A stretch of DNA of 64,000 nucleotides, taken from assembly GCF_900102185.1 (NCBI RefSeq), contig NZ_LT629690.1, forward strand, positions 806,001 to 870,000, written 5' to 3'. Positions 17,731 through 26,054 of the stretch are shown in pieces (positions within the stretch are counted from its first letter, which is position 1; the number at the start of each line of letters is the position of its first letter). This DNA comes from Terriglobus roseus (GTDB lineage Bacteria > Acidobacteriota > Terriglobia > Terriglobales > Acidobacteriaceae). The notes under the pieces are model-generated. The model saw nothing but the letters and a program-made list of their open reading frames with translations. It was not told where the DNA came from and did not search any database. The translations under genes were made by a program, and so were the position numbers.

Positions 17731-18933
17731 ATGCTGCCCACATCACTGGTTGCCGGTAACTTTCTGCAGTATCAGCCCGAAGCACGCGGCATCGCAGTGG
17801 CGCATCTGGAACTCTTTCGGCGGATGCCGTTAAGTTTTCTCCCCAGCCTGCTTCAGGAGCTAATTGAGTACGACCACAATTTTCCGGCAGAACGCGATGC
17901 TTTGAGCAGCGAATTGAATTACCTGAGCAATCTTTCGCCGACACAGCTGGAACACGTGTTCAAAGAGTTTGCACAGATCCAAGTGTCCGGGGAACAGAGC
18001 AAGCTTGATTGGGTCAATCAGCCCCTAACGTTCACTGAGGCCTTCTCCGCTAACTTATGGAGCACGCATCAGATGATCGCTTTTCAGAAAGCGGCCGCGA
18101 CCTATAGTGAGCAGTTGCACGCGGCTGTCCCGGCTCAATTGCCTGTTGTACCCAGGGTGGGCATCGCAGTTATCGGAGCAGGGGTGGATTCTTACTCCAA
18201 CATTCTCTTTGAGCAGCTGCGACCGCACGGTACTTATTTCAGCAACATTCAGCCCGAAGGTGGTATGGAGAAGCTGTTGGCGGCAACAGTGTCCCGCGCC
18301 GAAAGTCACCCCATTCCTTTTGGACATTGGTACGTCGATGGCGGCAAATCAGCGGGCACCAACCCGAGTCTGGCCTGTGTGTCTTACGATGCTCTCTTGC
18401 CCGCGCGCAGAGCTCTTCTGAGCAAGATTCAGAACGAGGTAAGCAAGCCCGGCACCGGGCCGGAAAGCCTGCGGAATTACATTGCGCACCTGCAGCCAGA
18501 ACAGTTGGGGCTTGGCGGAGGAACACTGGATCGATTCCAGATGAAGCTGCTGACTGATGGTTCCGGCACGCAGATATTCAGCACGACCTTTGCTCAATGG
18601 ACGACGCGCGAGGTGCTGCGACGGGCCTCAGCGACGACCCTGCTCGTACGATTTGCGCCGCGACAACGGCAAAGACCCATGAACGAGTTGCTTTCAAATG
18701 ACCAGCGCGAGGTTGAGCTTGATCCGGTTGGCTCGCTGGTCGATGCCGACATGGCTGCGTACTACCAGTGGATCAATCAGCAACGCTTGCCGGGACACGA
18801 CCGGTCAGTGTTCCTCGTCTGGTACGAAGGCCACCGCCAGGCGCTAGCAATTGGTCCTACACTTCCGCGCGGAGTTGAGTCCAAATCTGCGCTGGACCTG
18901 GGGGCATTGTTTGCTGTTGCGACGGGCACCTGA
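17731..18933 (+). CDS. Conserved-looking protein of unknown function, paired with the sulfatase-like gene
   Basis: 400 residues with no signal peptide or membrane segment. I do not recognise a family. Mixed alpha/beta content is suggested, with a Gly-rich strand-turn GIAVIGAGVDSYSNI near residue 148, and several FGHWYVDGG/LVRFAP-like segments. Its start is 2 bases after the stop of the Tat-exported protein, with GAGAG upstream, so the two are co-transcribed and probably translationally linked. A gap of about 100 bases separates it from the cytochrome c gene that follows. It could assist maturation of, or act with, its exported neighbour, but nothing in the sequence proves that. Confidence 0.75.
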   Translation: MLPTSLVAGNFLQYQPEARGIAVAHLELFRRMPLSFLPSLLQELIEYDHNFPAERDALSSELNYLSNLSPTQLEHVFKEFAQIQVSGEQSKLDWVNQPLTFTEAFSANLWSTHQMIAFQKAAATYSEQLHAAVPAQLPVVPRVGIAVIGAGVDSYSNILFEQLRPHGTYFSNIQPEGGMEKLLAATVSRAESHPIPFGHWYVDGGKSAGTNPSLACVSYDALLPARRALLSKIQNEVSKPGTGPESLRNYIAHLQPEQLGLGGGTLDRFQMKLLTDGSGTQIFSTTFAQWTTREVLRRASATTLLVRFAPRQRQRPMNELLSNDQREVELDPVGSLVDADMAAYYQWINQQRLPGHDRSVFLVWYEGHRQALAIGPTLPRGVESKSALDLGALFAVATGT

Positions 18934-19032
18934 GTCCTGATGGGAGCAGGCCTATGCAGATGAAAGATATCAAGAGTTCTACCTGGGCCGCTGTACTGAT
19001 GTGAGAGCAATGTTTTCGGAGGCGGGTGAATT

Positions 19033-19809
19033 TTGAGCAAGAATTTGCGGTTCATTTTAGGTTTCGCTCTGTCGATGTTCGCTGCTGCTTCGGCGCAGTT
19101 TCCTAAGGCAGTGGTCGATCCCGCATCGGCGGAGCGCGGCGCAAAGCTGTATGGCAGCAACTGTGCACGATGCCACGGTGACGATGCCCGCGGCACCACG
19201 GCCGGTCCGGACATGATCCGTTCTGAAGCCGTCCTCCGCGATCGCCGTGAGGCACTCCACGGTCGCGACCTTGGGCCTTTGCTCCGCACGATTCCGCAGC
19301 ATAATTTCAAATTCAGCGACAAGGAGAATGCGGACCTGTCGCAGTTTTTGACTCTTTCCATCAACAAGATTCTGCGTAGCGGCTACAACGACCAGCCCAC
19401 GAATCTGTTGAGCGGTGACGCGAAAGCCGGCGAAGCATACTTCAATGGCGCAGGCGGGTGCAGTAGGTGCCACTCGCCCACGGGAAATCTGGCGGGAGTG
19501 GGTAAGAAGTACACCACTGCGGCGCTGCAGCAGAAGTTCCTGTTTCCTGGCAGCGGAATTCGCGGTGCTACGAAGTTACTGGTCACCGTGAAGCTTCACG
19601 ATGGCAAGACGTATAGCGGAGATGTGGTTCGTATTGACGACTTCAACGTGACGCTGCGAAGCTCCGACGGGATTTCACATAGCTTCAGTCGCACGCCGGG
19701 AACAGTCGTTACCGTGGTTCATCCGTTTGCGGCGCACGAGGCCCTGCTCGATCAATACACCGATGCCGACATCCACAACCTGACTGCTTACCTGGACACG
19801 CTAAAATGA
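19033..19809 (+). CDS. Diheme cytochrome c, probable electron acceptor of the PQQ dehydrogenase
   Basis: 258 residues, TTG start. GGAGG (19018-19022) lies 10 bases upstream and the signal peptide (ending AAASAQ) begins at once, which supports TTG. Two heme-binding motifs are present: CARCH near residue 45 and CSRCH near 147. The first half resembles a class I cytochrome with a PDMIRSEAVL segment that could supply the methionine ligand; the second heme domain is followed by a beta-rich tail (VTVKLHDGKTYSGDVVRI) and a final LTAYLDTLK helix. Its stop overlaps the PQQ-dehydrogenase start by ATGA, strongly suggesting it carries electrons from that enzyme in the periplasm. Confidence 0.92.
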   Translation: MSKNLRFILGFALSMFAAASAQFPKAVVDPASAERGAKLYGSNCARCHGDDARGTTAGPDMIRSEAVLRDRREALHGRDLGPLLRTIPQHNFKFSDKENADLSQFLTLSINKILRSGYNDQPTNLLSGDAKAGEAYFNGAGGCSRCHSPTGNLAGVGKKYTTAALQQKFLFPGSGIRGATKLLVTVKLHDGKTYSGDVVRIDDFNVTLRSSDGISHSFSRTPGTVVTVVHPFAAHEALLDQYTDADIHNLTAYLDTLK

Positions 19810-21482
19810 CCGGCCTCGCGATGAAGTTACGCAACATGCCACTGTTCCTGCTTGCCGTCTACATGCCGCTTCTGGCGCAGACATCCGTGAACCAGAACAA
19901 TCCGCACGATACGACCAAGCGCGATCCGGGAGCTGTTCGCACCGCGGCAACGCAGAAGGCACCTGTGGATGCCGGCGTACCGAGCCTCGCGGCCGGAGAT
20001 TGGCCAACCTATAACGGAGATCTGTCCGGCCGTCGTTATAGCCCTCTGACGAAGATCAACACGACCAACGTCAAGCAACTGGAACTGGCATGGACCTTCC
20101 GCGTCAACGAGACGTCGGGTGGCGGACGCCGCATTTCATCCACTCCGCTTGAGGTTGACGGCGTGTTGTACTTCACCGTTCCCAGCCATGTGTGGGCGGT
20201 GGACGCTCGCACTGGCGTCAAGCTTTGGCAGTTCGACTGGAAGAGCAAGGGCGGAGAGGCAATCGGCAATCGCGGTGTGGCCGTTCGTGGCAATACGGTT
20301 TACTTTGAGACGGAAGACGATTACCTTGTCGCGATTGACCGATCCACAGGCCAGGAGAAGTGGCATGCAGAGATTGGCGAGGCTGAAGCGAACCGCGCGA
20401 AGTTCAACTTCGGCAGCGTACCGCCCACCATCATTAAGAACCACGTGATGGTAGGTGTCTCCGGTGATGACTTTGATGTGCCAGGCTTTATCGAAGCACA
20501 CGATCCGGAGACGGGGGCACTACAATGGCGTTGGTATACGCACCCCAACCCCGGGGAGCCGGAGGCGAAAAGCTGGCCTAATGATGAAGCCATGCTGCAC
20601 GGCGGTGGAATGACCTGGGTGCCCGGAACATACGATCCGGAGTTGAACCTCTACTACTTTGGCACAGGCAATGCACAGCCGGTCATCAACGGTGAAGCAC
20701 GGCCGGGCGACAACCTCTATACCGGCACCATATGCGCACTGAACCCGGATACGGGCAAGCTGGTGTGGTACTTCCAACCTAATCCGCACGACACGCACGA
20801 CTGGGATGCCGTGCAGACGCCCGTACTCATCGACGGCGTGATCAATGGCCAGAAGCGCAAGCTGTTGGCGCAGGCCAGCCGCAATGGTTGGTTCTTCGTA
20901 CTGGATCGCACGAATGGCAAAGCTCTGGTCAGCACGCCGTTTGCTCACCAGAGCTGGACGCTCGGTCTCAATAGCAAAGGCCAGCCCATCCCAAACCCAG
21001 AGAAGATGCCCAAACCAAATGGCTCGCTGGTGTCGCCCAACCAGTCAGGCGCGGCGAACTGGCATCCTCCTTCATACGATCCGCAGACCGGACTGTTCTA
21101 TGTCGCCGCATCCGACGCATACAGCGTCTACTACGTTTTCGACAACAACAAGAAGCCCGAAGGATGGGCGGGCAATGATCGAGGCGGCTACTCGAGATTT
21201 GCGTTGCGTGCGCTGGATTACAAGACGGGCAAGCTGAGATGGGAACACCCGTGGATCGCTGGCAGCGCACGCTCCGGCATGCTGACCACGGCAGGCGGCC
21301 TTCTATTCACAGGCGACACCGTCTCAAGCTTCGTTGCGTTCAACGCCGCGACGGGTGCAATCCTGTGGCACGCGGGGCTGGGTAACCCGGTGACCAACGG
21401 CCCAACGACGTTCGTGCTTGATGGGCAGCAATACGTCACGGCTGCAGCGGGCGACACACTGTATGCCTTCGTGTTGCGATAG
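19806..21482 (+). CDS. PQQ-dependent (quinoprotein) alcohol dehydrogenase family protein
   Basis: 558 residues, signal peptide ending near LLAQ. An eight-bladed quinoprotein propeller is predicted: DWPTYNGDLSGRRYSPL at the front, repeated tryptophan-docking motifs (for example TGQEKWHAEIG, TGKLVWYFQP, TGKLRWEHPW, TGAILWHAGLG) and the segment HDTHDWDAVQTP at the place of the catalytic aspartate and metal site. Methanol-dehydrogenase-like enzymes carry a vicinal Cys-Cys before the NRG motif; here the sequence is EAIGNRGVAV and the whole protein has only one cysteine, so that disulfide cannot form. It oxidises an alcohol, sugar or aldehyde in the periplasm using PQQ. No PQQ synthesis genes are in the window. 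Translationally coupled to the diheme cytochrome c before it. Confidence 0.9.
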   Translation: MTGLAMKLRNMPLFLLAVYMPLLAQTSVNQNNPHDTTKRDPGAVRTAATQKAPVDAGVPSLAAGDWPTYNGDLSGRRYSPLTKINTTNVKQLELAWTFRVNETSGGGRRISSTPLEVDGVLYFTVPSHVWAVDARTGVKLWQFDWKSKGGEAIGNRGVAVRGNTVYFETEDDYLVAIDRSTGQEKWHAEIGEAEANRAKFNFGSVPPTIIKNHVMVGVSGDDFDVPGFIEAHDPETGALQWRWYTHPNPGEPEAKSWPNDEAMLHGGGMTWVPGTYDPELNLYYFGTGNAQPVINGEARPGDNLYTGTICALNPDTGKLVWYFQPNPHDTHDWDAVQTPVLIDGVINGQKRKLLAQASRNGWFFVLDRTNGKALVSTPFAHQSWTLGLNSKGQPIPNPEKMPKPNGSLVSPNQSGAANWHPPSYDPQTGLFYVAASDAYSVYYVFDNNKKPEGWAGNDRGGYSRFALRALDYKTGKLRWEHPWIAGSARSGMLTTAGGLLFTGDTVSSFVAFNAATGAILWHAGLGNPVTNGPTTFVLDGQQYVTAAAGDTLYAFVLR

Positions 21483-21497
21483 CGACGGGAGCTGCTC

Positions 21498-23054
21498 TTA
21501 TGGCGTGACCCGCAGGAGAACCACGCCGTGAACCGGCACGGTTGCCTGATAAGGGGTTCCGCTTACGTTGACTGGTTCGTGTTTCCAGAGATCACGTACT
21601 TTGAATCCGGGGCGAGTGGAGAGGGCAGTCCAATCCAGGCTGGCGGGTGCGGGTGCGTTGCCGCGGTTGAAGAGGCCAACGACAGTCGATCCGTCTGACA
21701 TCAAGCGGGTGAGTACTTCTACGGTTCCTTGCTTCGCCTGTCGTTGTACGGGATGGACAGCGGAATCCTGATCGATGGCGATGACATCTCCGTTCATAAG
21801 GATCGATTTCGTTTCTTCAGACATGTTGCTCAGGTCATTGCCTGCGATCAACGGCGCGGACAGAAGTGACCACAGACTCATGTGCGTGCGGTACTCGTCG
21901 GCGCTCATGCCGCCGTTACCCACTTCGAGCATGTCGGGGTCGTTCCAGCGGCCCGGGTGGTTGTAGGTTGCGATGTCGATCTGCGAGAAGCCGATCCTGT
22001 CCATGGATTCCCACTGATCGCGAATGTCGCCCGTGGTTCGCCACAGGTTTCCACCGGCCTTATAGCCCCACTTCCACGGATCGTTTTCGCCGTACTGGCA
22101 AAGGCTGAAGACGATTGGACGGCCAGTGCTCTGAAGGGCCTCTCCCATTTTCTGATAAAGCGCTTGATGGATCTCGGGCGTGGATTTGTAGATATTGCGC
22201 GCGCTGCAAAGATCGTACTTTAGGTAATCGATACCCCAGGATGCATATGTCTTAGCATCCTGCGCTTCATGGCCAAAACTGCCCGTGTAACCGGCACAGT
22301 TCTTGGGTCCCGGTGAAGAATAGATCCCAAGCTTCAAACCTTTGGAATGGACATAGTCAGCAAGTGCCTTCATGTCGTGAAACTTCTGGTTCAACTGGAT
22401 GTTGCCATTGGCATCGCGGCCACCCTCCCACGTGTCATCAATGTTCACGTAGATGTAGCCCATCTTGCTCATGCCGGTGGATACAAGTGCGTCCGCAGCG
22501 GCACGCACATCTGCTTCCGTAACTCGACCTGCGAACTTGTTCCAGGAGTTCCATCCCATTGGCGGCGTACGCACCAGGCCGTTGTCTGGCAAGTCGCGTA
22601 GTGCGGGAAGCGGAAGTGGCGCGGGTGGCATGGCTGCCTCACGCGTGCTGCGCACCGCTTCGCCGGTCATGGTTTGACCGCGAAACCCAGTGGAGGTGAG
22701 AGTCATGGTGTCGCCGTGCAATGCGCCGTCGTATACCGTGGGCCGCCCACCAAAGCCGCCGGGAGTTGCATTAGGTGGTGGCGGAGGTGGGACGGTAGCG
22801 AAGTGAACCTTACCGGCTTCAATGCTCCCTTGCATGGGAATTCCGTTGGGATCGCGACCGTACCACTTGCCCGTCAAGGTATTGCCGTTCTGAGTCAGTT
22901 CGAAGAAGGTTTCGCGAAAGGTACCATCGCCGTTCGGAACTCGCAGATCCCAATATCCGGTCAGATTTCCCTGTGCATGTGCGGCCGCAGCCGTAAGCAG
23001 CACTCCAGCGGCAAAACATACAAACTTACGATCCATGCGGACGCGAATGCTCAT
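21498..23054 (-). CDS. Secreted GH27 alpha-galactosidase-like glycoside hydrolase
   Basis: 518 residues. The signal peptide ends TAAAAHAQ. Residues about 25-150 form an extra beta-rich, Pro-containing domain of unknown type (GYWDLRVPNGDGTF; a PPPPPPP linker). The GH27 barrel starts at TPPMGWNSWNKF, with the nucleophile Asp281 in YLKYDLCS and the acid/base Asp in GRWNDPDM (Asp372 or Asp374), and a C-terminal beta domain. It should release terminal alpha-galactose (or a related sugar) outside the cytoplasm. Start 23054 is chosen because GAGGAA lies 5 bases upstream and the signal peptide follows; a longer reading to 23120 has neither. It converges on the PQQ gene with 15 bases between stops. 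No regulator lies next to it. Confidence 0.9.
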   Translation of the reverse strand: MSIRVRMDRKFVCFAAGVLLTAAAAHAQGNLTGYWDLRVPNGDGTFRETFFELTQNGNTLTGKWYGRDPNGIPMQGSIEAGKVHFATVPPPPPPNATPGGFGGRPTVYDGALHGDTMTLTSTGFRGQTMTGEAVRSTREAAMPPAPLPLPALRDLPDNGLVRTPPMGWNSWNKFAGRVTEADVRAAADALVSTGMSKMGYIYVNIDDTWEGGRDANGNIQLNQKFHDMKALADYVHSKGLKLGIYSSPGPKNCAGYTGSFGHEAQDAKTYASWGIDYLKYDLCSARNIYKSTPEIHQALYQKMGEALQSTGRPIVFSLCQYGENDPWKWGYKAGGNLWRTTGDIRDQWESMDRIGFSQIDIATYNHPGRWNDPDMLEVGNGGMSADEYRTHMSLWSLLSAPLIAGNDLSNMSEETKSILMNGDVIAIDQDSAVHPVQRQAKQGTVEVLTRLMSDGSTVVGLFNRGNAPAPASLDWTALSTRPGFKVRDLWKHEPVNVSGTPYQATVPVHGVVLLRVTP

Positions 23055-23229
23055 GAACATTCCTCGAAACAGCGTGATCAGTGGAAGCCGCTCTGTTTCA
23101 CGACGGTCGCACTGGCCCACTAATGTAACTGTAGGTAAGTGACAAAACGCAAGGACTCAATCGCATGAATGCGAACCGGGCGAGAGATGACGTGTTATTC
23201 CGCTGACATCGTGTGTCGGAGCGCTTAGT

Positions 23230-23802
23230 TCAGGATGAACTGGACACCGAAGGAAGGTACTCCTTGCTCATCTCCACATATCCCTCGCGTGCAGTCTTCT
23301 TACCGCGTTCGAGGTAAAGAGCCTCATCACGAGGTTGCCACGTGTCCAGCCCGTCGACGTAGCGGTTGTACATGCAAAAGGCCGCAGCGATGAGTATTGT
23401 GTCGTGGATCTCCACGTCGGTCGCGCCTTGTGCACGGGCCTCATCGATGTCGGTAGAGGTGACGTTTTTGCCGTCGGTCTGCACCTTGGCTGCGATGACA
23501 AGGAGGGTCTTGAGCTTTGCTGAAATCTCTGCAGACATAAAATCTGCCTTCACACGCTTGACCAGATCGTAGTCGTCGTCCAGGCATGCTGCCGCAATGG
23601 ACCCGTGCACCGTCTGGCAAAAGTAGCAGTCATTCAGATAGGAGACATAAGTGGCGATCAACTCGCGATCCGCCTGTGGCAAGGAGTTTGGCGCGTGCAG
23701 CAAAACCTCCACCAGTTCATTCAGGGGCTTTGCTGTTTCAGGCCGAAACGCCATGGCGCTCCGGATGCCTTGCAGACCTTCAGGGAGTTGAATGTGTGGC
23801 AC
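23230..23802 (-). CDS. Carboxymuconolactone decarboxylase/AhpD-like peroxidase-related protein (copy 1)
   Basis: 190 residues from a GTG start at 23802. AGGAG lies 6 bases upstream, and the resulting N-terminus MPHIQLPEG matches MPHIDLPEG of the paralogue at 25256; a longer ATG reading to 23832 lacks both supports. The fold is the all-helical AhpD/CMD type: RELIATYVSYLNDCYFCQTVHG contains the redox CxxC followed by His, and AAAFCMYNRYVDGL is the second half. Such proteins usually reduce peroxides or, less often, decarboxylate aromatic-derived lactones. It is divergent from an MFS transporter, on whose far side the second copy lies. Confidence 0.9.
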   Translation of the reverse strand: MPHIQLPEGLQGIRSAMAFRPETAKPLNELVEVLLHAPNSLPQADRELIATYVSYLNDCYFCQTVHGSIAAACLDDDYDLVKRVKADFMSAEISAKLKTLLVIAAKVQTDGKNVTSTDIDEARAQGATDVEIHDTILIAAAFCMYNRYVDGLDTWQPRDEALYLERGKKTAREGYVEMSKEYLPSVSSSS

Positions 23803-23975
23803 CGATCTCTCCTGGTTACGTGGTTGCGACAAAGCATAAACCGATATCGAACGAAGAGGATAGATCTAAACCGCATATCCAACTTTAGGTTGAAGACAAA
23901 ATCGCGTCCCACTACCTACTATTCGCATGGATCAGCAAACAACCTTGAATTGCCCACAGAAGGACAGCAGAACGA

Positions 23976-25253
23976 ATGCCTGATCCACGCGCTTCTGAAA
24001 TAAGCGATGAACGCTCGATTCGGTATCCCGGCTGGGGCATAACGGCTGCCGCGTTCGTGGGTGTGATGACGAGTTTCTCGCCTATCGTCCCTTACACCTT
24101 TAGCCTTTTTCTAAATCCTCTTCATACTGCTTTTGGCTGGAAGCGCGAAGCGTTGGATGGCTCGTTTGCAATAGCAGCCATCACAGTAGCCGTGGTTTCT
24201 CCATTCCTTGGAATGCTGCTGGACCGTTTCCCGCCACGCCGCGTCATTCTTCCTTCGATCGTCGTCTTCGCATTGGCGCTGGCATCGCTCAGCCGCTTGA
24301 ATGGTGACATCCACCGCTTCTACCTGACGTTCTTCGTCCTCGGGTTAGTCGCAAACGGCACCGCGCAGTTTGCTTACGCGCGAACGGCACTTACGTGGTT
24401 TCAGAAACGACGTGGCTTGGCACTCGCTTTGATTCTGACCGGCAGCGGTGTTGGGTCGATTCTTATACCGCCTTTGACTCAGTGGACAATCACACATCAA
24501 GGATGGCGAAGCGCTTACACGCTTCTGGGTGGCATTGCCCTGGTTGGTCTGCCGCTCACTGCGTTGCTGGTTCGAAACCGTCCTACCCCCACTCTCGATC
24601 GAAGCAACGCGGTCCCCGCTGGCATGTCCGTCAAAGCATCTCTGGCGAGTACAGCGTTCTGGGTGCTTTGTGCGATCACGATATTGTCCGCCTTCAGCGA
24701 GAACGGCCTTGTCACCAATCTTGCTGCCATTCTCACGGGCCATGGACTTAGCGCAGAAAGCGCGGCACTCGCCCTGTCTGTGCGGGGCGGAGCGGGAATT
24801 ATAGGCAGGCTGTGTGTAGGTTTTCTGATCGACCGCTATTCGCCACAGCGCATCCAGACAATCATCCTGTTGATCGCCGCGTTGGGCACGCTTGTACTTG
24901 CCTTTGCCGGTTCCTCTCTCATGGCATTGCTCGGAGCTGCACTACTCGGAGTGGGTTTGGGAAGCGAAGCAGATGTACTTCCGTATCTCCTTGCGCACTA
25001 CTTCGGCCGCAAACATTTTTCAGTGTTATATGGCCTCACCTGGACGGCCTATGCAGTGGGAGGCGGCACAGGGCCCGTATTTATTGGTCATCTGTATGAC
25101 ACTGCTGGCTTCTACCATTCGCGCTTTATCGTCTACCTGGCGGTAGTTGCTGCTGGGGCTGCGGCTGTGAGTCTAGTGCTTCGAAGCGAACGCAGCACAA
25201 CCCTACACAATTCCAACCTGAATTTTGCAAATCCTGATTTATCCGAGGAGTAA
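23976..25253 (+). CDS. MFS transporter, OFA (oxalate/formate antiporter)-like
   Basis: 425 residues with 12 predicted membrane helices. It opens SIRYPGWGITAAAFVGVMTSFSP, typical of the OFA/monocarboxylate-like branch of the major facilitator superfamily, with the loop 2-3 motif GMLLDRFPPRRV and a matching loop 8-9 motif GFLIDRYSPQRI. It probably moves a small organic acid anion across the inner membrane. The CMD-family gene begins 2 bases after its stop and another is divergent upstream, so the substrate may be a compound processed by, or requiring protection from, those proteins. AGGACAG precedes the start. Confidence 0.9.
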   Translation: MPDPRASEISDERSIRYPGWGITAAAFVGVMTSFSPIVPYTFSLFLNPLHTAFGWKREALDGSFAIAAITVAVVSPFLGMLLDRFPPRRVILPSIVVFALALASLSRLNGDIHRFYLTFFVLGLVANGTAQFAYARTALTWFQKRRGLALALILTGSGVGSILIPPLTQWTITHQGWRSAYTLLGGIALVGLPLTALLVRNRPTPTLDRSNAVPAGMSVKASLASTAFWVLCAITILSAFSENGLVTNLAAILTGHGLSAESAALALSVRGGAGIIGRLCVGFLIDRYSPQRIQTIILLIAALGTLVLAFAGSSLMALLGAALLGVGLGSEADVLPYLLAHYFGRKHFSVLYGLTWTAYAVGGGTGPVFIGHLYDTAGFYHSRFIVYLAVVAAGAAAVSLVLRSERSTTLHNSNLNFANPDLSEE

Positions 25254-25255
25254 CT

Positions 25256-25813
25256 ATGCCGCACATCGATCTGCCCGAAGGTATGCCTGGAATCACTGCA
25301 GGGTTCAGCTTCCGCCCTGAGACTGCGAAGCCTATGCGCGAACTCGCCCATGTGCTTCTGCACACATCGGGCAATGACGGCTTAAGTTCTGCCGACCGCG
25401 AACTTATCGCATCGTTCGTCTCTTCACGCAACGATTGCTTCTTTTGCAAGACAAGTCACGGCGCAGCTGCGGCCCACCTTCATGAGGACGGGGAACGTGT
25501 CGTCAATGCGGTGTGCGCAGAGTACGCCTCGGCACCCATCTCAAATAAGCTCAAGGCGCTACTTGCCATCGCTGAGGCGGTTCAGATTGACGGAAAACGC
25601 GTCACAAAAGATCTTGTAGACAAATCGAAAGCAGGAGGCGCGACAGATACCGATATCCACGACACGGTTCTGATTGCGGCCGCTTTCTGTATGTACAACC
25701 GCTACGTAGACGGCCTGGGTACTTGGCAGCCGCGGGATCCCTCCGCCTACGTGGAAATGGGAAAACGCATGGCAGAACGGGGATACTCCGGCGAACCTGA
25801 ACCTCAGAAATGA
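25256..25813 (+). CDS. Carboxymuconolactone decarboxylase/AhpD-like peroxidase-related protein (copy 2)
   Basis: 185 residues, starting 2 bases after the MFS stop with GAGGAG upstream. It is a clear paralogue of the protein at 23230-23802: shared FRPETAKP near the N-terminus, DRELIA, the redox site NDCFFCKTSHG (CxxC then His) and the long block HDTVLIAAAFCMYNRYVDGL. Presumably a small cytoplasmic oligomeric antioxidant or CMD enzyme, made together with the transporter. Having two diverged copies in one locus may mean a hetero-oligomer or division of labour. Confidence 0.9.
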   Translation: MPHIDLPEGMPGITAGFSFRPETAKPMRELAHVLLHTSGNDGLSSADRELIASFVSSRNDCFFCKTSHGAAAAHLHEDGERVVNAVCAEYASAPISNKLKALLAIAEAVQIDGKRVTKDLVDKSKAGGATDTDIHDTVLIAAAFCMYNRYVDGLGTWQPRDPSAYVEMGKRMAERGYSGEPEPQK

Positions 25814-26054
25814 GGATTGGTGCGATGGCCCGCAATCCCAATCGTCCATCCGATCGGGTTGGCAACCTCTGGTAACGGTTCTGGGTCCGATCAGATTGGT
25901 TCTCACAAGACTGAAATTATCGGTACTGATTTGATGAAGAACCAATTGTCAAATGCGAAAAGATGTTCTCAACTTGTTCCTCAGCAATCCGTTCCCTTGA
26001 ACTCATTTTGCTAATATTGTTCGCACCCCCATACAAAGCAGTTCAGGCAGCTTC

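Noticed and set aside
25814-25838. Hairpin GGATTG/CAATCC after the second CMD gene as a terminator
   Set aside because: The stem is short and bulged, with no T-run after it.
25997-26017. TTGAAC and TAATAT before the STAND gene as a promoter
   Set aside because: Only 9 bases separate the two elements, too short for a sigma-70 promoter.
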